Below are positions 47,345 through 58,768 of a stretch of DNA of 64,000 nucleotides, piece after piece. The stretch is taken from NCBI RefSeq assembly GCF_001039355.2, contig NW_019774247.1:140968-204967 (forward strand), read 5' to 3'. The DNA comes from Lingula anatina (lineage: Eukaryota > Brachiopoda > Lingulata > Lingulida > Lingulidae). Within the stretch, counting starts at the first letter, position 1. Every line of letters starts with the position of its first letter. Both the position numbers and the translations under genes were made by a program. The notes beneath the pieces were generated by a model. That model did no database searches. It saw only the letters and a program-made list of their open reading frames with translations, and was not told where the DNA came from.

Positions 47345-47992
47345 ATGAAGGTTCTCATCGCTCTCGTTGCTCTCGTGGCCGTGGCTTCCGCCGTCTACCC
47401 AAAGGTTGCCACCCATGTCAAGCCTTTCACCACCTTCAAGAACAAGGTTGTTGTGAACCAGGTGAGATTCAAAATATAATTAAGAGGCTCGGGGTTTCTA
47501 CTGTGAGGGGAAAACGGGTCTATAAGTACACGTAATATTTATATACTGCCTCGTATGGTCTGAATGTTATCTAAGATATCCAATCGACAAAAATTTCTAT
47601 AAAATAGAGAATAAATTAATACAGAACTAGTTGATTTCCATTTAGAATAAAGACAGTTCAACATTTTGCTAACCTTTTTCCCTTTTCAGGTCCCAACTGT
47701 TAACTACAGAAAGGTCCATGGCTTCAGAACCGTCAAGGTCCCAACTGTTAATGTTGTCCCAGTCCACGGCTACAGAACCGTGAAGAACGTCGTCCCAGTC
47801 CCAGTGAGAGGATACACCGTCCAGCGTACCGTTGTTGGTGCTGGTTTAGGTGCTGGTTATGGTGCCGGTTATGGTGCTGGTTATGGTGCCGGCTATGGTT
47901 ATGATGCTGGATACGGTTACAACGCCGGATACGGCTATGGTGCTGGATATGGTGCCGGATACGGATACAACGCCGGTTACGGCAAATATTAA
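47345..47992 (+). CDS. Secreted Gly/Tyr/Ala-rich structural protein, copy D
   Basis: Exon 1 is 47345-47461 and exon 2 is 47690-47992; 139 residues. It is the duplicate of copy B, offset about 5,847 bp, but keeps the family consensus at B's variant positions (MKVL start, YRTVKNVVPVPVR). The 3' UTR intron begins at CCCAAG|GTACGT. The 3' exon starts at 48476, with AATAAA at 48568-48573. It converges on copy E. Confidence 0.92.
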
Positions 47993-48475
47993 ACTGTCCC
48001 AAGGTACGTTGCCTTCTTGTTTAATTTTAATTACGCATAAAATGTATACGGGCGTTTCTTTATGTTTATAGAAATAATGTTACGAGCTAAAAACAACTAA
48101 TAAACCAGCGTGTGTTCTATTGTCTTTAAAGAACTTGCTAGTTCTTAAACCATAATCAATGTCCAGTATATTTAAGTCCATGTAGCAGAATGAAATTAGA
48201 ATTTTTGTTCGCTGGAATTCGGTTAATATAGGTAGCCTGGTCCTTTTTGTAGTACTCATACGTGGACAAACATACACACTTTAATTAGAAATTAGTAAAA
48301 AAAATGCATTTTTATTAAAATTGTTTGTGAATACTGGATATTACAGCAATGGAATTTAAAACCAAATTATGTTACAAAGAAGTAAATATCACCAATAAAC
48401 GACGATTTTGTATCTTTAAAACAATAGCATAATTTAGTCTTCATGTGCTTAGTGCCTTTTACTTTTTTCTTTCAG

Positions 48476-48592
48476 AATGCATCATTTGGTTCAAGATCCA
48501 TAAAGGAGATATTTAATGGAAAATAATTCCAAGAGAAAATTCTGTTCCTTTTTTTAAAAAAAAGAAAATAAAGTAATCATTTTTTTCAACCA
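48476..48592 (+). other. 3' UTR exon of copy D
   Basis: Starts AATGCATCATTTGGTTCAAG after ttttttctttcag. The polyadenylation signal is at 48568. Nearly identical to the copy B exon. Confidence 0.8.
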
Positions 48593-49187
48593 TGTTGTTT
48601 GTTGCTCTATTCAATGTAGACAAATTCTTCTACCATATAAACACGGCTTCATGATATGAAAAGATGACTTGATTGAAGCTTTTGGAAGTCAAACAATTTC
48701 AATATTCAAACGTACTTAAAATATATTAAGACATGAAAAAGTAACGGGGATTCGCTAAAATTTTTAATACTACACATTTCTAAGACTACACATTTTATCA
48801 ATAGGCACACAGGAAAACAAACTTTAAATTGTGTAATCTAGTTAAAATTATTAATAATGTAAAAATGTGTTTCATAAAAGAACTACACTCACTATTTCTC
48901 AAATATTTGTAACGTAATTGCAGTTTGCACTTTAATTGTGAGTTCTTAAAACTTCAAAACATCTTATTTGTATCGAAGTCTTGGGGCACATTCATTAGTT
49001 ATATCAAAAGGATTACTCCTAGTGCAAAATCTTTAAAATTATCTGATCTTGTCTCCGAATTAATTTACAAATGATATTTATTTTCGAATTAGCTTTTGAT
49101 TTTTTCTTATGTTAGGTTCAATGAAGTACAGAAATAATATTGATGATGTTGATAAGAAGAACAATGAAAGAAATGCACTATAATTAA
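48593..49187. other. 3' flank of copy D
   Basis: Parallel to 42746-43305 downstream of copy B, with small indels (for example a duplicated tttctaagactacacatttt stretch near 48775). No gene. Confidence 0.6.
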
Positions 49188-49523
49188 AGGGATAATAACT
49201 CGTTTTGGCCAAAAAATGAATTTTCCTGGAGTAAACAACAATTTTCCCATACTTACCAATGGTTAATGAATCCATTTTTACATTCAAAGTTAGTCCCTGT
49301 TTTTTTTTTCTAAAAAGTTTGGTTTTTTGTTAAAATCTCTTAAGAGATTATCACAGAGTACAGCCATCAATGGGAGTCACGTGATTTGAGGACAAGCTCA
49401 GATATCAGAATAATAGCTATAACTGCTGTTTTTGTGGTAAAACAGATACTATCATATTTCTATGAGTTGTTCACAATGTTTTTATTGTGAAATAAAGATA
49501 TCATACGAGGAGTTATTATCCCT
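49188..49523. mobile_element. TTAA-flanked MITE, 336 bp
   Basis: Terminal inverted repeats AGGGATAATAACTC / GAGTTATTATCCCT are flanked by TTAA on both sides (49184-49187, 49524-49527). The duplicate of this site downstream of copy B (43302-43305) has a single TTAA and no insert, which defines the ends exactly. TTAA target duplication is typical of piggyBac-type elements. No transposase is encoded. Confidence 0.92.
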
Positions 49524-50737
49524 TTAAATAAACTCTTCTAGGTACTAAGGTATGCTATGAAAAACAACATGGCAAGCATGTATAATGCGAAAAGCTTCAT
49601 AATTTTCCCTTTGTAATCAGTTTGACAGATGAGTAAAGAGAAAAAAAATTAAAAACTGTGTGATTCCCTTGTTTTTGTGTACAACCAAGTACTGCATACA
49701 TGTACAAAAAAAAAAAACTATTTGTATTAATCATTAAATAGATGTCACTCATTAAGTACTTATTAATGTTAACCCACATCGAACGGCAGATCTGATATCG
49801 GTTATTGTGACTGGTCATGAAGGAGTGAACGTCTGTGAATTGTGTTTTGTATTAGATGATTCGAGTCATGACACGCCTTACACCGTCATTAATGTACAAT
49901 ATTGTACACTGGGACATTAATGTACAATATTGTACACTGGGACATTAATGTACAATATTGTATCGGGACACGAAGGAGGTGAAAGCGGAACATTGTGACA
50001 GATGCTGGGGGAATTATCATTTTCGAGTCGTGACACGCCGCACACGCTCATATTTGTACAATATTACACATTCTGGGAATCGTTAATGTGGGAGGCCACA
50101 AAGGAGTGAAGCCATTACGTTTGGTAGGTATGAGCGGATTAGTATTACTGCAAGTCTTAAATGCGTTTATTTATGGCTGTTTTTAATGATTTAATGATGA
50201 CCAGTGTCATGTATACCAGAACGCAGTGGTAAGACATATTCTTGTGCCTGAAGTTATTTGATTTTTTTTCTAAAGTTCAAAATATAAATTTGAAAACAAT
50301 CATTTGATTCGTTCGTAAAATTTATCATATTTCTTTTATATAAAAAGCAAACTAACAAGTGTTAGATTACGAAATGAATCCACCTTTTAATTCCTCCGTT
50401 GGTGTTGGACTAATAAACTTATTTCATGACGAAAAAGAGAACAGAATTTGAGGAAAAAAATCCAGGAGGGGAACGGTGGAATAACACAGAAGAATAAATT
50501 AGGGTGCGTGCAGCGCCAGAGAGAGTATATTTGAAGGTACGTTTATGTATAATAGTCACACTCAAACTTAGAGTGAAGATTTGAGATTAGATTCACTATG
50601 TTTACGATATATTGGCAGACGATTGCTAAGACAATGACGTATTAACAAATCTTTATTATGGCTGGAAATTTGTGTATATTTGTATATAGTGACAGAGAAT
50701 TACTATCATATGCTATTTAATAGTAATTGATCATTGG

Positions 50738-50782
<45 letters not shown>

Positions 50783-51840
50783 CTCATTTTCTTAGTTTCT
50801 AAGTTAGAAGTAGTAGTAGCAGCAGTAGTAGCAATTTTGCAGGCATAAACCTTGCACTGTTTTCACATGTTATGCAATGCCTTTCTTTAATTGTAACTTG
50901 CTGTCCCAGTTGGTCTTTATTGTTACTGTTAGTTTAAAGCAACTTAAATGAGATGAGATGGTGCAACGTTTCATTTTCATAGTTTCTAAAATTTTCCGGA
51001 TATTTAAGCTTCGAAATATGACTTTGGGGCATTTTAAAAAGCGCAGAGTATTTCTCAAATGTGAAAACAGAGAAGAAAACTGTTCAATTATTTTCTCTTT
51101 CATCTATTCATTTATGAATACTAATATTATTTTTGGCATGCGTACCTAGGTTCTTCAAACAGAAGCAATCTCATAATTTTAATATTTTTCCATTATTTTC
51201 AGCCATCTGTCATACTGTTGTCAAACGGAAACTCATTTATCTGATGGCGCTTCATACCTTGTTGTTTTTCAAGGCATGCATTATATTAAATTCGAGAAGA
51301 GTTTCTTTAATTTAACTGCATTACCTTCATGGTTCTTGTTATTAACATTATTAATATTATATTTTTAACTTCATTTCACTCAACATTAAAAAAACACAAA
51401 CATTAATTCGAAAATGAATACCACTTGGTAAATCAAATCGGAGACAAGATTAGAAAAATGTAAAGATTGTGCACTAGGAGCACTAATTTTGAATGTGACC
51501 TAAGAACCTTCGATACCAGGAAGACGTTTTGAATTTTTAAGAACTCACAAAGTGCAAACCGAAATTACGTAATTAATATTTGTTCTCTCATGACGCGCAT
51601 TTTTATTTTATAATTTTCAATTTGTTTTCCTGTGTGCCTATTGATAAAATGTGTAGTCTTAAAAATTACCGAATTCCCGTTACTTTGTCATGTCTTAATA
51701 ATTTTTAAGTACGTTCGAATATTGTAATTGTGTGACATCGAAAAAGCTTCAATTAAGTCACTCTTTCATATCATGGCTCGGTGTTTATATAGTAATAAGA
51801 AGGATTTGTCTGCATTGAATGGAGTAACAAACAGCATGGT
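49524..51840. other. Spacer D/E with orphan upstream-type array
   Basis: 49740-50200 carries gene-upstream array units with no gene, parallel to 43530-43940. It includes three 28-bp units with a 16-bp palindrome (49887-49965). About 50280-50720 resembles 56570-57110. An AAT microsatellite lies at about 50740-50782. From 50860 on it parallels 44560-45530. Confidence 0.65.
49887..49965. repeat. 28-bp tandem repeat with TGTACAATATTGTACA palindrome
   Basis: Units start at 49887, 49915 and 49943 (cattaatgtacaatattgtacactggga). The perfect 16-bp palindrome is at 49893-49908 and 49921-49936, and the third is altered in its last bases. Single copies occur in the gene-upstream arrays, for example 53359-53374. 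Confidence 0.9.
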
Positions 51841-51849
51841 TGAAAAAAA

Positions 51850-51951
51850 ATGATTACTTTATTTTCTTTAAAAAAACAGGAAGAGAATTTTCACTTAGAA
51901 TTTTTTTCCATTAAATATCTTCTTTATGGATCTTGAACCAAATGAACCATT
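51850..51951 (-). other. 3' UTR exon of copy E
   Basis: The acceptor is the reverse of ctggaagaaaaaag (ctg 51952-51954). The exon carries the shared GGTTCAAGATCCATAAAG block, with the polyadenylation signal TTTATT (inverted AATAAA) at 51858-51863. Confidence 0.75.
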
Positions 51952-52334
51952 CTGGAAGAAAAAAGTAAAATGCATTAAACACATGAAAACAGCATTATAC
52001 TATTGTTTTACAGATACAGAATGGCCATCTATTGGTGATGTTTACTCCTTTAAAACATATTTTTGGTTTTCAATTATATAATGCCTTATTAAAACGTATT
52101 TTCGCAGAACAGGACTATCCATATTAGCCGCATTCAAGCGGATAAATATTCTAATCTAATTTGGCTATTTATAAATACAGAGGACATAGATTATTAATGA
52201 ATTAAGAAAATTTGGGAGTTATAAAAAAGGGAAAAAACACTCATTGAATTGCTAGTTGTTTATTGCTCGTTACTTTTCTATTAGAATTAAAAACGCCATT
52301 AATTAAACAAGTACGCAACGAACCTTAATCCAGT
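51952..52334. other. 3' UTR intron of copy E
   Basis: The intron between exon 2 and the 3' UTR exon. The donor lies at the reverse of cgaacctta just after the stop. Nearly identical to 54111-54487 of copy F. No other feature. Confidence 0.65.
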
Positions 52335-53046
52335 TTAATATTTGCCGTAACCAGCGTTGTATCCGTATCCGGCACCATAACCAGCGCCGTAGCCGTATCC
52401 GGCGTTGTAACCGTATCCAGCATCATAACCATAACCAGCACCATAACCATAACCAGCACCATAACCGGCACCAACAACGGTACGCTGGACGGTGTATCCT
52501 CTCACTGGGACTGGGACGACGTTCTTAACGGTTCTGTAGCCATGGACTGGGACAACATTAACAGTTGGGACCTTGACGGTTCTGTAGCCGTGGACCTTTC
52601 TGTAGTTCACAGTTGGGACCTGAAAAGAATAAAATTCATATATTCAAACTATCTTTCAAAAACTCCAAACGAGTATCTATTAGTTGTTACATTAATTAGT
52701 AGTTCTTTTTTAATGATAAAAAGGTTCGAAAAAATTGAACTGTCTTTATTCTAAATGGAAATTAATTAGTTCGGTATGAATTTTTTTCTCTATTTTATAG
52801 AAGTTTTTTCCCATTGGATATCATAGATAACATGCAGACGATCATAGGCAGTATTATATGTGTTCTTTTGGGTCGCTTTCGCCTCTTAGTGGAAATTTCG
52901 AAGGCATTAATTACATATTTGGATCTTACCTTGTTCAAAACGACTTTGTTCTTGTAGGTGGTGAAAGGCTTGACGTGGGTGGCAACCTTTGGGTAGACGG
53001 CGGAGGCCACGGCCACGAGGGCAACGAGAGCGATGAGAACCTTCAT
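52335..53046 (-). CDS. Secreted Gly/Tyr/Ala-rich structural protein, copy E
   Basis: Exon 1 is 53046-52930 and exon 2 is 52619-52335; 133 residues. The N-terminal domain ends YKNKVVLNK, whereas copies A-D end FKNKVVVNQ. The tail is six residues shorter than in B and D, with a GAGYGYGAGYGYDAG start. The intron resembles those of F and H. A tandem near-duplicate, copy F, lies about 2.15 kb away in the same orientation. TATA box at 53113-53119. Confidence 0.92.
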
Positions 53047-53112
53047 GTTGACGAGGTAGAGGTGCTGGGGTCGTCAGAGATGAGAACTGATTTTGACTGA
53101 GAACCTGCGGTC

Positions 53113-53119
53113 TTTTATA
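53113..53119 (-). promoter_or_regulatory. TATA box of copy E
   Basis: TATAAAA on the minus strand, 67 bp before the ATG. Confidence 0.85.
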
Positions 53120-53700
53120 CTCGCGTGGTCATCTTTGCGATGCCCGAGGATTAAGAGCACGCTTGTTCTAGAGCCGTGACTTTTATGTATATGAACATGA
53201 CACTCGTTAAGTAGTTATTAATTTTGACCCACAGTGGATCGTCACATTCTGAGAACGGTTAATGAGAACGCTCATGGAGGAGTGAACATCTGTGGACTGT
53301 GTTTTTGTATTAGGTGAATAAACATTTTTAGTCATGTCTCTTCTTAAACGATCATTAATGTACAATATTGTACATTATCAGAACTTATATATGATAATTC
53401 CACTAACATCTGTTACAATGTTCTGCTTTCACCTCCTACGTGCCCCGATACATTGGTGGTCCCTAGAATACGTCGTCCCATTGTAACAGATGTTAGTGGA
53501 ATTATCATATATAAGTCCTGACACGCCGCACATGCTCATTTCTGTACAATACTGTACAATAGGGCGGTGCATTCTGGGAACCGTTAATTTGGCAGGGCAC
53601 GAAGGAATGAAGCCATTGCGTGCTTTGCAGGTATAGGTGGGATTAGTAACTTCGAGCCTTAAATACGCTCTTATTAATGGGTTGTGTAGTTTTAACTATG
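53120..53700. promoter_or_regulatory. Upstream array of copy E
   Basis: Array units as upstream of A-D, one of them inverted. 53383-53420 and 53479-53516 form a perfect 38-bp inverted repeat (acttatatatgataattcca...). The 16-bp palindrome is at 53359-53374. No gene lies on the far side, unlike A/B. Confidence 0.65.
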
Positions 53701-53811
53701 ATTTTAAAAATGATGACCAATATAACATGTATAACAGACCATGGTGGTACGATGTATGTCGTTTCAGTGTCGTCGGCAAAATTTTGTTTTGTTTTGTTTT
53801 GTTTATTTGTG

Positions 53812-53975
53812 CACAGGCCCGTAGCCAGCAATTTCAAAAGGGGAATTCTTTTTCTGAAAAAGTGGACCTTTTTCCATAAAAACTTCATGTACTTAGATGA
53901 CATTTTACCCAGAGTGTACTTTTTCCCAGCAAAAGGGGCGGTTCTTTCGAACCCCCCGAACCCCCGAACCCCCCC
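53812..53975. mobile_element. Dispersed repeat, CAGGCCCGTAGCCAG type, copy 2
   Basis: Same block order as 33885-34050 (caggcccgtagccagcaatttcaaaa, gaaaaagtggaccttt, cattttacccagagtg). It ends in a C-rich tract at the assembly gap. Confidence 0.65.
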
Positions 53976-53978
53976 CCC

Positions 53979-53979
53979 N
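53979..53979. other. Single-N assembly gap
   Basis: The N joins a poly-C tract to a TTA-repeat tract that leads into copy F's 3' UTR exon, a difficult-to-sequence junction between two tandem copies. Confidence 0.85.
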
Positions 53980-54007
53980 TAAATTATTATTATTATTATT
54001 ATTAAAA

Positions 54008-54110
54008 AAAATGATTACTTTATTTTCCTTAAAAAACAGGAAGAGAATTTTCACTTAGAATTTTTTTCATTAATTATCTTCTTTATGGATCTTGAACCAA
54101 ATGAAGCATT
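54008..54110 (-). other. 3' UTR exon of copy F
   Basis: The acceptor is the reverse of ctggaag at 54111-54113. The shared GGTTCAAGATCCATAAAG block is present, with inverted AATAAA at 54019-54024. Confidence 0.75.
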
Positions 54111-54487
54111 CTGGAAGAAAAAAGTAAAATGCATTAAACACATGAAAACTGCATTATACTATTGTTTTACAGATACAGAATGGCCATCTATTGGTGATGA
54201 TTACTCCTTTAAAACATATTTTAGGTTTTCAATTATATAATGCCTTATTAAAACGTATTTTCGCAGAACAGGACTATCCATATTAGCTGCATTCAAGCGG
54301 ATAAATATTCTAATTTAATTTGGATATTGATAAATACAGAGGACATAGATTATAAATGAATTAAGAGGAGTTATAAAAAAGGGAAAAAAACACTAATTGA
54401 ATTGCTAGTTGTTTATAGCTCGTTACTTCTCTATTAGAATTAATAACGCCATTAAATAAACAAGTACGCAACGTACCTTAATCCAGT

Positions 54488-55200
54488 TTAATATTTGCCG
54501 TAACCAGCGTTGTATCCGTATCCGGCACCAAAACCAGCGCCGTAGCCGTATCCGGCGTTGTAACCGTATCCAGCATCATAACCATAACCAGCACCATAAC
54601 CATAACCAGCACCATAACCGGCACCAACAACGGTACGCTGGACGGTGTATCCTCTCACTGGGACTGGGACGACGTTCTTAACGGTTCTGTAGCCGTGGAC
54701 TGGGACAACATTGACAGTTGGGACCTTGACGGTTCTGTAGCCGTGGACCTTTCTGTAGTCAACAGTTGGGACCTGAAAGGAATAAAATTCATAATTTCAA
54801 ACTATCTTTCGAAAACTCCAAACGAGTATCTATTAGTTGTTACATTAATTAGTAGTTCTTTTTTAATGATAAAAAGGTTCGAAAAAATTGAACTGTCTTT
54901 ATTCTAAATGGAAATTAATTAGTTCTGTATGAATTTTTTCTCTATTTTATAGAAGTTTTTTTTTCCATTGGATATCATAGATAACATGCAGACGATCATA
55001 GGTAGTATTATATGTGCTCTTTTGGGTCGCTTTCGCCTCTTAGTGGAAATTTCGAAGGCATTAATTACATATTTGGATCTTACCTTGTTCAAAACGACTT
55101 TGTTCTTGTAGGTGGTGAAAGGCTTGACGTGGGTGGCAACCTTTGGGTAGACGGCGGAAGCCACGGCCACGAGGGCAACGAGAGCGATGAGAACCTTCAT
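54488..55200 (-). CDS. Secreted Gly/Tyr/Ala-rich structural protein, copy F
   Basis: Exon 1 is 55200-55084 and exon 2 is 54772-54488; 133 residues. It is nearly identical to copy E, including intron and promoter. Differences include VPTVDY for VPTVNY at the start of exon 2 and one Y-to-F change in the tail (GAGFGAG). The 3' UTR exon is at about 54110-54008. TATA box at 55267-55273. Confidence 0.92.
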
Positions 55201-55266
55201 GTTGGCGAGGTAGATGTGCTGGAGTCGTCAGAGATGAGAACTGATTTTGACTGATAACTTGCGGTC

Positions 55267-55273
55267 TTTTATA
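55267..55273 (-). promoter_or_regulatory. TATA box of copy F
   Basis: TATAAAA on the minus strand, 67 bp before the ATG. Confidence 0.85.
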
Positions 55274-55880
55274 CTCGCGTTGTCATCTTTGCGATGCCCG
55301 AGGATTAAGAGCACGCTTGTTCTAGAGCCGTGACTTTTATGTATATGAACATGACACTCGTTAAGTAGTTATTAATTTTGACCCACAGTGGATCGTCACA
55401 TTCTGAGAACGATTAATGAGAACGCTCATGGAGAAGTGAACATCTGTGGACTGTGTTTTTGTATTAGGTGAATAAACATTTTTAGTCATGTCTCTTCTTA
55501 AACGATCATTAATGTACAATATTGTACATTATCAGAACTTATATATGATAATTACACTAACATCTGTTACAATGTTCTGCTTTCACCTCCTACGTGCCCC
55601 GATACATTGGTGGTCCCTAGAATACGTCGTCCCATTGTAACAGATGTTAGTGGAATTATCATATATAAGTCCTGACACGCCGCACACGCTCATTTCTGTA
55701 CAATGCTGTACAATAGGGCGGTGCATTCTGGGAACCGTTAATTTGGCAGGGCACGAAGGAATGAAGCCATTGCGTGTTTTGCAGGTATAGGTGGGATTAG
55801 TATCTTCGAGCCTTAAATACGCTCTTATTAATGGGTTGTGTAGTGAAATGATGACCAATATGACATGTATAACAGTCCAT
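55274..55880. promoter_or_regulatory. Upstream array of copy F
   Basis: Near-duplicate of 53120-53700, with the same inverted repeat (arms about 55537-55574 and 55633-55670, one mismatch) and the same palindrome. Confidence 0.65.
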
Positions 55881-57972
55881 GGTGGTACGATGTATGTCGT
55901 TTCAGTGTCTTCGGCAAAATTTTGTTTTGTTTTATTTCGTTTATTTGTGTTGTTTGTCTTGTTTATTTTGTGTTGTCATCTGGGTGTGAGTGGCGCCCTC
56001 ACATGTTGGATGATTGGTGTTCTGTTGAGTGGTAATTAAACGTCACCATGTATTGGAATGGTTGGAACACGCCTAGTACTGTATGCGAAAGAGTGGAGGC
56101 AGCATTGTTATATACGTAATTTTAGTTATTTAATGTATGTGTTTTATTGTAGTTTCTTCATTGTGATATTTGTATTATGTTGAAATTTATATTTGTGTGG
56201 TCTTTTCCTTTCATTTGTTTCAATTATATTTCGGTTCACCGTCACGATATTGTGTTTAGACGAGTGTAAATAAATGTTTATTCCTCCACCGGAAATTTTG
56301 TTTTGACATTCGCTACTGATTCACACAACAGCATACCTGACCAGTTTCTTTCTCTGTTTCTGTATCCCTTTGTCCTTGTCTCGTTTTTAAACTGCTCGAT
56401 TATAAAATATTCTAGATTGCAGACAAGTTAGATGAGCAACCCTGGTTGAACCATATATTGACATACTTCTAGAAAGATGCTAGAAAAGGTAAATAAAGAA
56501 ATAAACACAACCTACTTACTCGACTTCTAAGGGTTTGTATAAAGTTAACTTGAATCCATTTGTTTAATAAAATTCGACATATTTCTTTTACATAAAAAAG
56601 CAAAAGCGCCGGTTTTAGAATAAAAATATAAACCTTGCTCTTATTTTTCTCGTTTGGGTTTTTAAAGAATTTATTTAATGACGAACTAGAGAACGGGAAA
56701 TGAGGAAAATATTCTAGGAGACTAACTGAAGCAACTAGGGTGCATCGCCAGAGGAAGTATACTAAAAGGTTTGTTTTGCTATGAAAGCCAGACTCAAACT
56801 TTAATTTGATCGTTAAAGAAAAAACAAACAAACAAACGGATAAATAAATTCATTTTATGGCTGGAAATTAGTGGAATAACACCTACAAAGGAATGATTTT
56901 AGATGTCCCCTTTGTTGCATGAATTCCTGGATCAAACCGTTTTGCCGTGTGGTATTCCTTGTGTTAAGCTGTTGCTGGTCCCGGGCTAGACATAACTATT
57001 CTTCTTCAGTAATTTTTATTTCAGTTAAAATATATTTCTGTATGCATATGGTGACAAGGATGTAGTATCATATGCTATCTATTACTAATTTATTATTATT
57101 TTTATTATTATTAAGTAGTAGTAGTAGTAGCAGCACTATTGAGCAGCAGTAGCAGCAGCAGCAGCAGCGGCAGCAGCAGTAGTAGTAGTAGAAGCAGTAA
57201 AGTAGACGTAGTAATAGTAATAGAATCAGCAGCAGCAGATCACGACCATGGGGTCTGACTGGAAAGTACGTTTAGAAATGAGCATGCTATTCCGTTTTTG
57301 TGTGTGTGAAATATTGAGAGAGTTACAAATTCCAAATGTCCCAAAGTGATCACTTTTGGGTCTGTATTAGCAGGTTACATATTTCTTGTCAATGTGCTAG
57401 ATTTGATCATTTAGTCAGGATTTATTTTCCTTTCAATGTGGTAATTTGGCCAGCCAACAGGAGCAGTCAAATTGCCACTTACTTTCTTCTTTCTTGTGAC
57501 CTTTTTATCATATCAAAAGTAGAAGAACGTGAGTGAGTACTGCCAAGAAACCACATCAGTCCTTTCAAAAACGAAAAGGTCAAATTACTTCTTGTTTTTT
57601 CTTATTAACGTCATTAATATTATTCGTGTACTTCTTAAGACCCGACATTAAATTCGATAGCGAATACCACTTGATTTGTTAATATATGTTGTGGACAAGA
57701 TCAAAATATTTTCGAAGTTTCAGCACAATGAGTAATTCTTTTGGGATAGCAATTCAATGTGACATAAGACCCCTTGCTATGAAGTTTTTGATTTTAAAGA
57801 ATCAAAGTTCAGACTGCAATTGCGTTAATATTATTTGAAAAATAATTACAATGTAGTTCTTTCACTGCACTCCTTTTAACTAAAATATGTCCTTCTGCAT
57901 GAGAATTGATAAAATATTTTTTTCTAATGTTTAACGCATTCCCTTCACTTCTCCGTGTCTCAGTATATTTGG
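55881..57972. other. Spacer F/G
   Basis: AT-rich sequence. It contains a segment (56570-57110) resembling 50280-50720, and a long AGT/AGC triplet tract at about 57112-57235. From about 57640 it resembles the gene 3' flank (compare 45100-45400). No gene recognised; the short open frames look random. Confidence 0.5.
57112..57235. repeat. AGT/AGC trinucleotide tract
   Basis: Imperfect agtagtagt and agcagcagc repeats. No open coding context. Confidence 0.85.
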
Positions 57973-58188
57973 CTCTATTCCCATAGATTTTAGATCGATC
58001 TATCCCCGCGGGGGGTCTCACTAGATTACTTTCAGATAATCCGACTTAAATGTCCGTCCCGCCTACTACAAGCTGTAAGGGGGTAATTAACTTTCGTGCC
58101 CACTGGGCTGACAGCTATTTAGCGTGAACCCCCAGGGAGTTAGGTCGATCTAAAGTAGATCGATCTAATCTCTGGGAATGGGGTGTAA
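57973..58188. mobile_element. MITE family 1, copy inserted in the 3' flank of copy G
   Basis: Inverted copy of 5871-6099 (termini ctattcccatagattttagatcgatc / gatcgatctaatctctgggaatggggtgta). It interrupts the flank between gtctcagtatattt and gtcttcaatcaagtcac, which is nearly continuous near 45380-45450 downstream of copy C. Confidence 0.8.
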
Positions 58189-58289
58189 GTCTTCAATCAA
58201 GTCACTATCTAATGTTTAAGCTGTATTTATGTAGTAATGCGAGGAGTCTGTTTACATTGAAAAGAGTAACAAACAACGTTGTTAAAAAT

Positions 58290-58400
58290 GATTACTTTAT
58301 TCTAAAAAATCGAAAAAAAACTGGAACAGAATTTTCACTTGGAATGAGCATCCATTATGTATGATATCTTCTTTGTGCTTCTTGAACCAAATGACGTGTT
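58290..58400 (-). other. 3' UTR exon of copy G
   Basis: The acceptor is the reverse of ctgaaagaaa at 58401-58403. It carries the shared TTTGGTTCAAGAAGCACAAAG-like block, with inverted AATAAA at 58296-58301. Confidence 0.7.
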
Positions 58401-58768
58401 CTGAAAGAAAAAAATTAAAAGGCACTAAGTTCATGAACATTGCATTATACTATTGTTTTGTAGATACAAAATAGCCACCTATTGGTGATTCTTACCCTTT
58501 TAAAGCATATTTTGCGTTTTCAATTATTTATTTTCTTATAAAAACGTATTTATTTCGCAGAACAGGACTATCATATTCAAGCGGATTCAAGCGGACAAAA
58601 CTTCTTATTAAATTCAGATGCTTATAAGTACAGTGGTTGATGGTTTATCGAGCGTACTAAAAAGTGAAAAAACACTCATTGCGTTGCTATTTGTTTATAG
58701 CTCGTTACTTTTCTATTGGAATTAAAACACCGTTAATTAAACAAGTACGCAACGTACCTTAATCCAGT

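Noticed and set aside
49887-49965. CRISPR-like repeat array
   Set aside because: The units are contiguous with no spacers, the context is animal DNA, and no cas-type gene is present.
53677-53982. Open frame running into the N at 53979
   Set aside because: It crosses array units and a transposon-like repeat and shows no protein-like features.
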